Source: Zygnema cylindricum (lineage: Eukaryota > Streptophyta > Zygnematophyceae > Zygnematales > Zygnemataceae). Taken from it: DNA of 64,000 nt. The notes beneath the pieces were generated by a model, which did not search any database, was not told the origin of the DNA, and saw only the letters and a list, made by a program, of their open reading frames with translations. Made by a program: the position numbers and the translations under genes. How positions within the stretch are numbered: the first letter of the stretch is position 1; the number at the start of each line of letters is the position of its first letter. Below are positions 41,087-53,600 of the stretch, one piece after another. The stretch lies in contig JBBHKE010003514.1 of NCBI GenBank assembly GCA_037447655.1, positions 62,001 to 126,000 of the forward strand. Direction: 5' to 3'.

Positions 41087-44000
41087 AAAAACTGACTATG
41101 TCTGAAATTCTAAGAGAAATTACTGTCGAAATATTCGCGCGGATTGAAAAAAACAGCTTTTGACAGTTTAATCGCTTAATTTCCGTTACTTTCTATGACC
41201 TGAATGGGGTTTCGGACTAGCTTGGTTTAACTTTCAAAGATTTAGTTACGGCTTTTAAAAATCATTTTATGCCGACATTGTTAATGAAGGTAAAGAGCGC
41301 TCTAGCGAGATCAGATGGGGTAGGAAAGCAAAAATAAACGTGGGGAAAGCGGGAGGATGTAGAGATGGGAGGCAGAGGTGGATATGGAGGAGGAGGGGAA
41401 GAAGTTGGTGGGGGAAGAAGGAGCTGGAAGGGGATGACTTGGACGTTGATGGAGGAGGATGTGTGAGGAGAGGAGGAAGGACGTGATACTGAAAAACAGA
41501 AAGGAGGGTTGATTGACATGCATGGATATGAGAACGAGAACGATGAGGAGGAAGAGGTGGAGGAAGAGGAGGACGAGGAGAAGTGGAGGAGGAGGAGAAA
41601 GAGGAGGAAGAGGAGGAGAGTGAAGTGCATTGAAACAATAGAGGAAGAGGAGGAGAGTGAAGTGCATAGAAACGATAGAGGGAAAGGGTATAAAAATGCG
41701 AGATATTTGGAAGGGGGGGAACAAGAGATGGAGGGTGATAACAACAAAGACGAGAAAGAGGAGGGAGAGACAGTTTCAAAGGATGTGAGGGGGCAGAAGG
41801 AGATTGTTGACGTTGAGAGAGGTGGGAAGGGAGTGTGATGTTGAAATGGACGACGATGAGATTTTTTTGAAGGGGCCTCTATCAGAAAAGGAAAAGAAGG
41901 ATAAGGGAAAAAAGGAGGAGAAGGAGAGGGAGAGAATAAAGTAGACAGTAAAACAAGATCAAGCAAAAGCAGTAACCTGTGAAGAAAAAAGAGAAGGAAC
42001 AATAATTGGGAGGAGTCGAGGTATAGGGAGGGAAGAACTGGTGCAAGGCCAGCATCTCCCCCTCGATGCCTCAAGGATCTTTCTCCATGAAGCACGTCTT
42101 TCTTAACGTTTACCCCCTGTCCCTCTCCCCCCATCCCATCGTGGAGAATCTATTTACTCTGTTTCTGCTTATGTTTCCATTTCCGTTTGCAATACCATTT
42201 TTTTTTTCCGTTTTCGATGGCTCCTCTGTTTCCATTTCCTTCTCCCCTTTTTAAAAACGTCCATTTATATTTCCACAATTTCATTCCCAATTCCATTTTC
42301 TGTTTCAATTCCTGTTTCCGTTTCCATTTCTCTTTTCATTTTCATTCCCATCTTTGTATCTGTATCCATTTTCGATCTCCATTAACGTTTCCGTTTCTGT
42401 TTGTGTTTCCGTTTTCTTCAACAATTTCATTCCCATGTTGGTATCCGTATTCGTTCCATTTATATTTCCCATTGCGTTTTTTCTTTCTCTCTATGTTGCT
42501 TTTTCTTTCGTTTAACTGATATTTCCATGGGTTTTCGTTTCGTTTTATTCCGTTTAGCCGACGCTTCTACTTGTTTTCATTTCTATTTCATCTGTTTAAC
42601 TGACGTTTCTATGTGTTTTTATGTTCAGATTGTGGTGAAGACAGTGTCAAATTTATAGTCTGTTCAACCAAAGGAATCCATCGATGTTTAGTCCTCAATG
42701 GAGATGGTCCAGATAAACCACCCAGATTACAAGTCGAGGGTTTAAACATCGAGGGAGTAACAATGATTGGAGAAGATGACATTGATTTGACAAATTTGAA
42801 AACCAATCATATTGCAGAAGTTCTTTCCTGGCTGGGAGTGGAAGCAAAGAGAGGAACGATATTATCCGAAGTCAAAGAGTTTTTGGAATGTACGGAATAA
42901 ATGTGGATGCTCGTCAGAAGAGTCTTGTTGCCGAGTTTATGACTCAGGAGGAAGGAATTCAATGGTGTAATCGGGTCGGGATCGAATCGAGTGCTTCTCC
43001 TTTTCAGAAAATTAATTTCGAAACTGCGATGCACTTTTTAACGGATGGGACGTTACAAGGACGACAGGATGGTTTGGAGTCTCCTTCTTCTCGAATCGTC
43101 CTCAGAAGGATCATAGAGGCTAGAACGGGTTCTTTTGGTTTGTTGCAAAATATAAGTTGCGCATAAGTTAGTAGTTGATAAAGAAACACGGATTTTTTTG
43201 TAAGTAAAACGCTGAAAAGCATAGATGGGCAATTAAGATCTGGGGGGAGTTGAAATCTCGAGGGGGTTCAAATATAGGAGAAGTCATATTCAAAAGTAGG
43301 ACTAAAGTTTGTGAAAGGTCATCAAGATGTTGAGATGTTTGTGAGACTTTAAGGCCAAATGGCAATAAAAATAGTTCAACGGAAATGTATCGTGATTTTC
43401 TAGAAATGGTAAATGTTGTTTAATTGTGTTTGTGTAGTTCCACTGCTTTTTTTTTACTGGTAGAAAGTGATGGGAGGTGAGCTGTGACAGTCGATGTTTT
43501 GTAACCGACCGCATGGTCTGTTATCTTATGATGTATTTGTCGCAAAAACGCTTGTTTTGGAAACAAAGAAATGAATGGTAAAGTGAGTGAATCAAGAGAG
43601 GGATGCATAATTGTGGTTTACTAATTAAGTGCAATAATCTTATAATTAACCTGTTGGAGGTTTTTACTCTTTTTGCGAACATCTTACAGTGTTGCGCATG
43701 TGTAACTCTGATGATGGGAGTGGTGTCGGGACAGCCTGCTAACCAAGTTTGAAACATGAGTGTAAAAGAAAAGGAAATTGTTTTTTATTTTCATGTTGGA
43801 TGCAATAATTTAATTGTGACTGTGTTTACCATAGAGATTTGGGTGTATATATTATAGATATTCATGTGTAACTTCACCCATTATAGGAATCGTGTGAATT
43901 GTGAAAACTCACGTATGTCAAAGTAATTAGTTTGAATCTCCTTCAAACGAAACAGAACGGTGTGGCAGCTCCGTTATAGTAGTAAGGAAATGGCAAATTT

Positions 44001-44539
44001 GTTGTTAACCCTTATTTTATCTGAAGGTTATAAACCGCGGGAGAACGCAGATTAAATTAATTGTTTGTACGCCACAAATACAATCCTCGCCAAATAAAAT
44101 AGCTCCTCCAAAACTGTAGCCCTGTAGCTGAATGCTTTAAATATCTTAAAACACAACAAACCCTGAGAAATTAATACTCAATTAAATCCTCAAATGCGTG
44201 AAGGCATGGACTCCAGGAATTTTCTTTTCCCAACGTTTCTACATTTTTTAAGCGTTGAAGTTTTTTGATATCTCGACATAGAAACTTGTAACGTCGCGAT
44301 TAAATACGTGCGAGATTCGCTACATGAATGGATATTAGCTTTAAAAATGCAAATTCCAAATTTTGAACCTCAACCCTGAAATAGAATTAATAACCCTAAT
44401 TATTTTTATACTTGAATATAGGTACATCTTGAATCGCTCATAGTGTTAATAACACTATACGCACCCCTAAAGTTTGACCCTTGAACGTTAAATAAAATTA
44501 CGTATACTATTTTTTCTTTACCTTGATACAGGTACGATT

Positions 44540-45293
44540 TAGTTAGCATCATTGACTTTAATTTGGCTGGTTTTTAAACAGTGTAGTGTACTTTCTTGTG
44601 CCAATCCGTACCAAAACTGCTCGGCTTCGAGACCGGAAAGTGAGTAACACTGACACGGGAAAGCACTCTCAAAACTGATTCCAAGTAATAAAGACGGACG
44701 AAATCACGTGAACCTGTTCTCACATGTTCAAACGTCGACTATGTGAACACATAATGGAGGGGCTACAATATGGGAGTGTGTATGCTAATTAGTGTTTGAT
44801 GTATAAATGTGAGTTTATGTTTTGTTGGCGCGAGGTCATGAAACCCAACATAACATTAATAACACTAGTTGTTTCTTTACACTAATAACATTTTAACACT
44901 TAAGCCATTCACGGTGTACTGTTAAATAAGAGGTAATAACTCTAATTTGGTTAGTTTTTAAATAGTGTAGAGTACGAAATGTGTCATTCCGTACTACAAT
45001 TGTTTATTTTGGTACAATGGTACAGAAATAGTGTCAAATAAAGGCTTCGACACGGAAAAGTGCACTCTCATTTGTTTCTCAGTGACAAAGACGGGGAAAA
45101 ATCATGCAAACCTATTCTCACATGTTCAAATGTCGAATATGTGAACATAGGCTATATCGGCTACACTATGGGAAATGTATCCAAATTAGAGTTAGTGTAT
45201 AAATTAGAGTTAATTTTTCTTGGCGAAAGGCATTGAACCCAAATTAGAGGTAACAACACATCGTGTTAAAGCTAAAAGCGATTCACGGTGTAC
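44540..45293. mobile_element. Two tandem relatives of the CTACACCGTG element family
   Basis: 44540-44921 and 44941-45293 share atagtgtagtgtac/atagtgtagagtac, cctgttctcacatgttcaaa / cctattctcacatgttcaaa, and both end in cattcacggtgta or gattcacggtgta. They are related in reverse orientation to 10802-11330. No transposase is visible. Confidence 0.65.
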
Positions 45294-47567
45294 CTACCCA
45301 TAATTGATAATTGTATTAAAACTGCCTAAAATCGATTTAAGATCAGGTCGATACGAAACACTAATAAAGTTCAGGTTGCTTTGCCCATTTAAATTTCCTT
45401 TTCCAAAAATATTTTTAGCCCATTTCCCTGAAACACGCAAAAAATAGTTGCAGCTTTTCCTTCCGGCCTAACCGTACTTCAGCGATCGATGCTCAAAGAT
45501 TATGGCGATTGATGCGGTATCGAAAACGACAAAATGCACCAGAAGCCAGTAGAAAAGGACAGCAAAAGTAGTAAAAAACATACAGCACACTAAAAACTCA
45601 CCGTCCATGTCGGGTGTTCAATTATTGCTTTTCGGTCAAGTAACGGCACGTGCTAAAGCGCCAAATAGTCGAAGACACGTCAGCCGACTATTGTAAATTG
45701 TCAAAAATTCGGTCCGAAAGATCGCCGTTTCGACAACCTCTACGGCCTTTCTCAGGTATCGCCAACACAAACAATTCTTTAAAAAATAAAAACCAAACGT
45801 ACCAAAACCTGTACGGCAGGACCATCATCCTCAGCCGACAAATACTCAACGCACTAATACCACTGTCCACTTCGGCTATCCAATTATTGCCTTTTCTTAT
45901 CAAAGAAACGGCACGCTGGCAAAGGTACAAAGACACGTGGACCGTTTTATTGTAGATTGTCCAAAAGTCGGTGAGTAAGACCGCCCATCCCCTGTCCCAC
46001 CGCCTTTTTTCCTCCGCTTCAACTACAGTACAGTACTGTACTGTACTCTACTGTACTTGTAAGGGCGCTGCACATTTATTACAAACACTAAAATTACTTT
46101 TCTGTACACATGCGAAACCGTTAAAAGGCAATGTGCACTCGTTCATTAGAAGGTAATGAGAACTATTTCAACATTAAAAAAATGACGTACATTTTTGTCT
46201 ACACCAGTTATTGTCTTCAACCGTGCGGCCCAATCGCGGAACCCGAACACACGCGTGAAATTGAGAATGTACGTTCATTCTACGCGAGTTCCCTTCCGTT
46301 TGGCTTGTAATAATCCGACAAAGTTAAAAATTCTATTGGCCGAATGTTTTGTCTGGAAGGTACAGTAATGTGCTCATTTATTTGGTAATTCTTGGCTTTA
46401 GGTGGACACGTGTGCTTACGTGGAGAGGCGAAAGTGTTCCACTTTTTCGAAAACGCTGGAGAATCTAAAGACTGCAATTTCATTGGACACTTTGTCGGCT
46501 GGAAAAAAGAAAGATTCTTACTTCCATTACCGGTTTCAGTAATTGTACGGATATATTTACTGATTGCCGTGTCTTCCATTAGGTCGCGTCCTTAAACCAC
46601 TTTTTATTTGCGCGGCTCATTACAGTTGGTACCACATAGGTTAATATTCGATGCTGAAAATCTTTAAAGAATCTTCGAACGCAAACTATGAACGCACTAT
46701 CTGTACCAGCGAAGGTATTTAATGTACGACAGCGGTTAATGTACGACAGCGGTGTAGAGCGGAGGTAGTTAATGACTCGTACACAGTCTAAAATTATAAA
46801 ACGGAACGACAAAAAGGCGGCGGCAAACTTCGACGGTGGGAGTGTGACGGGATAATTTCGGTGGATTCGCATCCACCCTGGCGTAAGGCACAGAATCTCG
46901 CGTTCACCGTGGATATTTTTTATCTTTTCCACGCGGCTCAATTTTACACGTACAGTGTGTGCAAAGTGTACTGGTTCAGGACATACACCACACACTGAAA
47001 GGTTAGCGACGTGGCGTCTCCGATAAATAGTACAATGCATCCGACGTTCAATATTTACGCCTATAAACTTGGAGATTATTCTGTAAAGATGTTTTTTTTG
47101 CAGGAAATAAAAAGTGGTATGGAATTGAACGAAACGGTACGGACATCAGTAAACAACCCTACTTTTTCGCTGATTAAAGTCCGGCCTAAATGTACCTCTG
47201 GAACTGGTGGTCGATTTAATATATTGTATTCATCCAAAAGTAAAACATTCATTTAAAGACTTTCTACACGTCGGAAACCGCTCGAAACCTAGGTGTCTTC
47301 ACACGTGCAAAGCGCCAGCGCACTATCAAGCTAAAAATTTTCGATGCATGTGCCACCGACCTAGAGAAGGCGACAAAAAAGATCGCTTCTTCGATTCCTT
47401 TAAAGGCGCCTGTAATTGCTTTGCGGCGCCGGGGAGAAAGAAAGAACCAGTTTCTACACAGAATTCCTTAAAGGCATTCTGGAAAACAGATTCGTTTGAG
47501 CTATATCTGCCACGTTGGCCATTGCTAAAAAGCTTTCGTATCCTATCGACGTGGCGAGTGCTCAGCC
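45294..47567. other. Upstream region of the LRR gene
   Basis: No recognisable gene. Two diverged copies of a roughly 100-bp unit occur at about 45605-45712 and 45865-45972 (gttcaattattgctttt.cgg..., aacggcacg, agacacgt, ttgtaaattgtcaaaa). GTACTGTACTGTAC palindromic motifs lie at 46025-46055. The promoter and 5' UTR of the LRR gene should be in the last kilobase, but no core element is obvious. Confidence 0.4.
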
Positions 47568-47664
47568 ATGGCTGCTCCCATGGTCTTTGCGACAGTGCTG
47601 ATCTTGGCGTGCCACGTGGCACTTGTAATGGCAAACTACTATGGACCCATGCCGGAGCCTGACA
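47568..47664 (+). CDS. LRR gene exon 1 (signal peptide)
   Basis: ATG at 47568; hydrophobic core [17 protein letters not shown], then [10 protein letters not shown] and donor gaca|gtaggt (phase 1). A typical cleavable signal peptide of about 22 residues. Confidence 0.78.
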
Positions 47665-50600
47665 GTAGGTTTTCCCCTCCTTTACCCTTCCTTTTCCCCT
47701 TTCTTGGTCTGCGGTTCATGCCTTCACACGTGCGAAATAGGAATCTGATTGGCTCCTCTGCCTGGTCTGTCCGTACGGTTGTGCTGCAGAGTCGGCTCTG
47801 GAGGCGGTGAAGGCGGCCGTCGCGAACAAGGGGAGCTTTTCCGAGCTCAATTGTGGAGGGAGTTTCCTCTGCGACAATTCCGGTCGCGTGTATTCCATGT
47901 GAGTGATGTTGGATTGGCGCGTGAATGCCGGTTCAATAAGGAAAAACCGCAATTTTTATATATATATATATATGTTTTTTTTCTTTTTTTCTTTTTATTG
48001 GTGTAATGTGGTACGCCCACACTCGAAGCCGCTCGAAATAAATGGGTACGGACCCGCCAGGCTCTACATCGAGGTGGTGTCACGGTGGTTAGTGCGCTGA
48101 CAGCTTAAGTCAAAGGTCCCAAGTTGGAGCCCAACCCTAAATTTTTTCCTCAATTTCCTCATTGTGGGACTGTCGAATCCCGAATTCTACGGAATGTGCT
48201 TCTCAAGGCACTTCGCTCTGATTTTTCATGCGTTCGTTTCCTCTCTTGCGAGGGGGAGGAGGGGGAGGAGGAGGGGGATGGGGGGAAGGGGAGGGAGGGG
48301 AGGGGAGGGAGGAGAGGGCCTTGATTTCGAAGCTTGGCTACTGGCTACACCATTTTCCACTCTAAGTTTCAACCCAAATTAATCACCACCCCATTCGGTT
48401 TTAAGTTTGACATCTCTCATCCACCTTTACTCGACTCTCTCGTTTGCTGGTGCGTTTGTGTCCGCCTAAAAAAAAAAAAAAATAAATTAAGCAAATTAGC
48501 TTATTGTTCTTTTCTTTCGAACTCGCTTTTGATCCTTTGTATATCTTCCTTCAAGTTCTTTTTTTCTTTTTCCATTTCACCCAAAATTTCATGGATTTGT
48601 GGAATTTTGTGCAGAACTCTGTCCACAATTTCATGCAGAATTCGGTGCGAGATTTGCTGCAGAATTCCGTGCGCTATAAATCTCGCACTGAATCGCCGCA
48701 CTGAATCTCGCATCAATTTTTTAGGAGGGGGAGGGGGGAGGGGGGAGGGGAGGGGAGGGGAGGGAAGGGGGACGGGAGAGGGACACAAAAGACTCTATCT
48801 ATGACCATTGGGAGGGGGAATTGAACATGCCGCTGAGTATTTTCAGGGGGGGGAGAGGGGGGGAGAGTGAGGCATCGCGTTCAGCGACCAATGAAGACGC
48901 GTGACGATACCTCCATGGTTATATAGGAGAGTGAGGGGCAAAGGATAACGAATGAGGGATTTTTTTAGGAGAGGGAGAGGGAGGGGGAGCGGAAGAGGAA
49001 GGTGGTGGGGGTGAGGGAGGAGGAGGCGAAAGGAGGGTGGAAGAGCGGGTAGAATAGAATGAACGATCTCGTTAGGAGATGGAGGAGAGAAGCAAGGAGG
49101 GGAGGAGGTGGGGGGACACGGGATAGGCGGGGAAGAGGGGGGAAGAGTAGGAATGAGAATGAGCGATCTCGTTAGGAGAGGGAGGGAAGAAAGAGAAAGG
49201 GGGGAAAAGAGGGGAAAGGGGAGGAAGAGATGCGGGATCTTGGTAGGAGGGAGTGAAAGGGGGGAAGGAGGGGGAGGGAATAATGTACCGAATCAGAAGA
49301 GGGAGGCTGGAGGGAGAAGCTAGGAGAAGGCGCGAACTCGTTAGGAGAGGGAGGGGGGGGGGCGGAGGGATGGGAGGGGGATTGGGTGGGGTGGGCAAAG
49401 GGAGGAAGTCTGGAATGAGATGTCTCGCTAGGAGAGTGGGGCAGCGGACGGAAACGGGGGAGGAGGGGGAGAGGCACAAGAAATGGGAGAGTGGAGGGGA
49501 GGAGGTGGGCGAAGAAGGGAAATCATCGGGAGAATGAGGGGTGAAGGGGAGATGGGGGGAGAGAGAATAAGGGATATTTTTTGGAGAGGGAGCGAGGCGG
49601 AAGGGTGAAGGGATAGGGAGGAGGGATGGACGATTATTAAGTGTGTCCTAAAGAGGAGAGGAGAGGGGAAGTATGGAAGGTGAAAAAAAAGTGGTTACTA
49701 GGGAGGAGAGGGACAAACGAAGGAGGGGGAAAGCCGGAAGACGAGAATAAGGGATCTTGTTAGGAGGGGTAGGGTGGAAGGGGCAGGGGGGAACAGAAAA
49801 GGGAAAGAGGGGTTGAAGAGAATGAGAAAACTCATAAGGTGAGAGAGGGGGAAGGGGGGAGCGGAGGTGAGCGATCGAAGCAACTCGTTGACATGGGGAA
49901 GGGTGTGGGGTAAAGAGGAGGGTTGGAGAGAATGCGTTAGTAGAGGAGCTAGAGAGAGGGGGGGGGGGGGGGGGATCGATGAGGGATCTCGCTCAATTCG
50001 CTATGTCGGGGTGCAAATAACCCTTTCGTATTTACAAGACGTAGGGAGGGGTGGGGAGGGAGGAGGTGAGAGAATAGGGAGGTTTTCAATGACCTTATGA
50101 GGGTTGCAAACTATAAGGGGGAGGATCGGAGGGTGTGGGGGGGGGGGGGGCGGGGTAGTGGGGTTTGAAGATAATGAGGTAATTTTTGTACGACCAATGG
50201 GAGGGGGGTTAAAAGCTCTCTTCGTAAGCAAGGGGATGGGTCGGGGGGATAGGACGAGTGGATGTTGTTCATCAACTAACAAGAGAGGGGTCGCAGATAT
50301 TTACCTTACAACGGATTGGGGGGGAGTATTGCGGCGGAGATCGGCAAACTCACAAAACTGAGAACCTTGTGAGTGCATACATGGAGGGGGGAGGCATCTC
50401 ATACAAAAAAAAAATGAAAAAGAAATGTGTAATTACATATCTATAATTACAAAGAAAAATTGAAATTGCATGTTGCATATTTGCTCATTTTTGTGATCTT
50501 TTGATTTTTTTATGCGAGTGAAAGAGGAGGTGGGGGGGGTCGCGCGGGAGGAGGTTGGGGTCGCGAGAAGGGTGTGTAGATGGAGAAATTGGGTGGGGGG

Positions 50601-53600
50601 CGAGGTGGATGGGGGTAGATTTCTCACTTTGATTTTCTTTTGTATATATATTTTTATTTTTTAGGAAAATTCTCTAATCTTTGATGGATGTTTAACCTAG
50701 TTTAAGTGTCTTTAATTGGGAGGGGGGGGGTCAAAAGTGATATTCGCAAAATGGAGACCAACAATATAACGCATAATAGTATTTGTAAGATATACCTTTA
50801 ATTTTTTTTCACATGTAGTTACAAAACATTTTCACTATGTTTTATTTTTGGTGTATAACCTTGTAGCCTACACTCACTAGGAGGCTCTTGTGGGGGCGGT
50901 TGGGCTATGATGAGGTGGGGATACTCGGTGCAACATAAGCCCTCTATCCCCCCCCCAATAGCTTTTACCCTCACGACTCAACCTTATATTTTTACTATTA
51001 TTTTTGAATAAACCATGTAAATTGGGAAAAATTGAGTGGTGAAATGTAGGAAAGCGAGGAGAGAAGGGGAGTGAGCAAAGAAAAGTGATATAGTGTGGAT
51101 TTTTTTTCGTCAAGAAATCAAACATATCAACTAGAAAAGAAGATTAAGTCAACAATTATGTTTTTCTTTGGTTGTTTGATGGTGGATAAAAACCTTTCAG
51201 ATGCACAAACTTGGAATGTATTCATGTTTAAGGGTTGGATTTTTTGTCAATATTGACAAGAAGGCAGTTGATAGGGTGGAGGGTGGGGTTGATATGGTGG
51301 GAACTCCCACAAAAAGAAAAAAACAAAAAATGAGAACAATAAAACAAAATTTGGAAATTACATATTATGTACGTTTTTTGTTTTTTATCATTTTTTTTGT
51401 TTATGAGAATAGAGGTAATGTGGGCGGGGGGGGTTGTAAGGAGAACAAAGAGTGGTGAGATATGGGTGGGAGGGGGGAAAAAGGGGTTAGGTTTTATATT
51501 GTGTGTCTTGTTTGTTTTTTTCCACTTTTTAGGACAAAAAATGCTCTAATCTTTAAGCGGGTGTTCTATCTATTTTCAGTTTTACGAATGGGAGGTTTTC
51601 AAATCTATATAATGGGTGTTTGAAAAATATTTTCACATGTACTTACTTATTATTCTTGTTGAACATATTTTTTCGTGTGTAATCTTGTAGCCAATGCTAA
51701 CTTGGAGGCACTCGGGTGGGAATTGGTCTGTTACGTATACCTGGTGTCACAGAAATCTAAATGGTAACCAGTTGAGTGGAAGCATTCCATCGTCCATCGG
51801 TCAACTTACATCCCTCCAATCCTTGTAAGACACGTGGCACTATGGTTATGTCGTGCGTCAAACTTGTATTCTAAATGGTTGTGATGTGTGGTGGAGAAAG
51901 GCGGAAAAAAGGAGGGGATCGTGAACAAAAGCGCGTTATATATTAGTAATATCAATGGAGCATCATAATCAATAGTAATAAGTAAGCATACAAAATTTGC
52001 AATAAAGTACTAAATAAATATGAATTCAGAATAAGAAATAATAAATAACAAATAGAAATTTGCAACAAACATATATTATAGATTTTATTAAAAGCTAATA
52101 AATAATAAATGTAACAGAGAAAATCGGATTGAATTTGCTGAGGTGTTAAAACAATGCGTTTGTATTTTTTCTATATTTTTTAGTATTAATTTACTTAATG
52201 GATGGTTTTGATGAATTTTTCACACACACACAAATCACGCACAACCCTTTTCCCCCAATGACACTCTATACTCACACCACAGCCCATGAATAACACCACC
52301 CGCCTCATTTGTCGTCCTCTACCCTCTATCCCCCTTTAACACTTAACCCTTCACCATATTTTTTGAGTACTTCCACATGCCCCTTTCCCTACTCGATATC
52401 CTCCACTACCCCCCCTCTACCCTCTAGGGCCCCCATCTTTACCCTCATCGTTGCCCTACCCTCCACCCTCCAACCCTCAACCCTTCGTAGCCACTACCCT
52501 CCACCCCACTACTACCCTCCACCCCACTACTACCCTCCACCCATTCCTACCCTCTACCCTCTACCTCGCCTGTTTTCTACTTCCGCCTTACACCTTCCCA
52601 TCCGCCCCCCTGTGCCATTCATAACTCGCATTCGAAAAAAAGGGGGCGGGGGGGGCAAAGTCAGAGGTTGTGGGGAACAAAAGGTGAGGGGATGCATCGC
52701 ATACACGAAAATAAAAGAATAGAACTATTTTAGAAATGAATTACAATTTAAGAAACTAAAAATTTACATTTCATATTCTTTTTCCTTCTAATCTTTTGTG
52801 CTTATGCATGTGAGCCGATTAGGAGGGGGGGGGGGCGGGGGATGGGGATGGTGTTAGGGGAGCGGAACATCCTTATTTTGTAGTTTGTGGGTTTTTTGTT
52901 GCTTTTTCCATTTGGTGAAAAATGTTTTAATAGTTGAAGGGGTGTTTGCTCTACTTTTCAGTTTGCTAAATGAGAAAAGAGGGTAAAATTTATGTTTGAT
53001 AAAAAATCGTCACTTGTACTTGCTAAATATTCTCACTAAGTTTTTTTTTTGGGTGTATAGTCTTGGAGCACATAATAACTGGGAAACACCTTGGGGCGGG
53101 GGAAGAGGGGAAGGAGAATGGTCGGTGTTACAGATTTCTTTCTAACAACCAGTTGAGTGGAAGCATTCCATCGTCCATCAGTCAACTCACATCCCTCCAA
53201 CAATTGTAAGACACATGACACTATGGTTATGTCGCTTATAAAACTTGATACTCTAAATGGTTGTGGAGTGTGGTGGAGGATAGGGGGAAAAGGAAAAGGG
53301 GGGATCGTGAATAAGAATCTTTTATATATTAGTAATGTCAATGATACATCGTAATCAATAATATTAAGTTAACACAAAAAATTCACAAGAAAGTAATAAA
53401 TGAGAAATAGGAATTAATAACAAGAAATATTAAATAGCAAAAAAAATATTATAACAAACATTTATTATATAGATTATATTCAAATTAAAAATATGACAAA
53501 TATGAAATTCTGTTTGAAATTGATGTGGTGTAAAAAAAATGCGTTTTCATATATATATATATATATATATTTTTTAGTTTTTTTTTTCAAATGGTTTTGT

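Larger units (their letters stand above)
40223..43178 (+). pseudogene. RPA1: RPA1 3'-end duplicated pseudogene (exons 20 and 21)
   Basis: A copy of exons 20-21 with many lesions. The acceptor cag of exon 20 has become caa (tttgcaaaaaggatgg). The sequence is split at about 40260 by an 830-bp insert. In the exon 20 part there are TGA (agcttttgacagttt, near 41160) and TAG (tcggactagcttgg, near 41217). The exon 20 donor gaagtaag is now gaagcacg (near 42090). The exon 21 part (42629-43178) has single-base deletions near 42648 and 42872 and TAA at ggaataaatgtgg (42896). The acidic region is shortened and rearranged. It cannot encode a working C-terminus. Confidence 0.93.

Noticed and set aside
41262-42134. 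290-aa minus-strand ORF
   Set aside because: Antisense of the acidic region in the RPA1 pseudogene; Ser/Pro/Leu composition only, no start context or motif.
46579-47040. 153-aa minus-strand ORF
   Set aside because: No recognisable domain, lies in element-rich sequence, and no splice partners were found. Kept out for lack of support.
47207-47662. 151-aa plus-strand ORF overlapping the LRR gene start
   Set aside because: Different frame from the clear signal-peptide exon, and no family resemblance.
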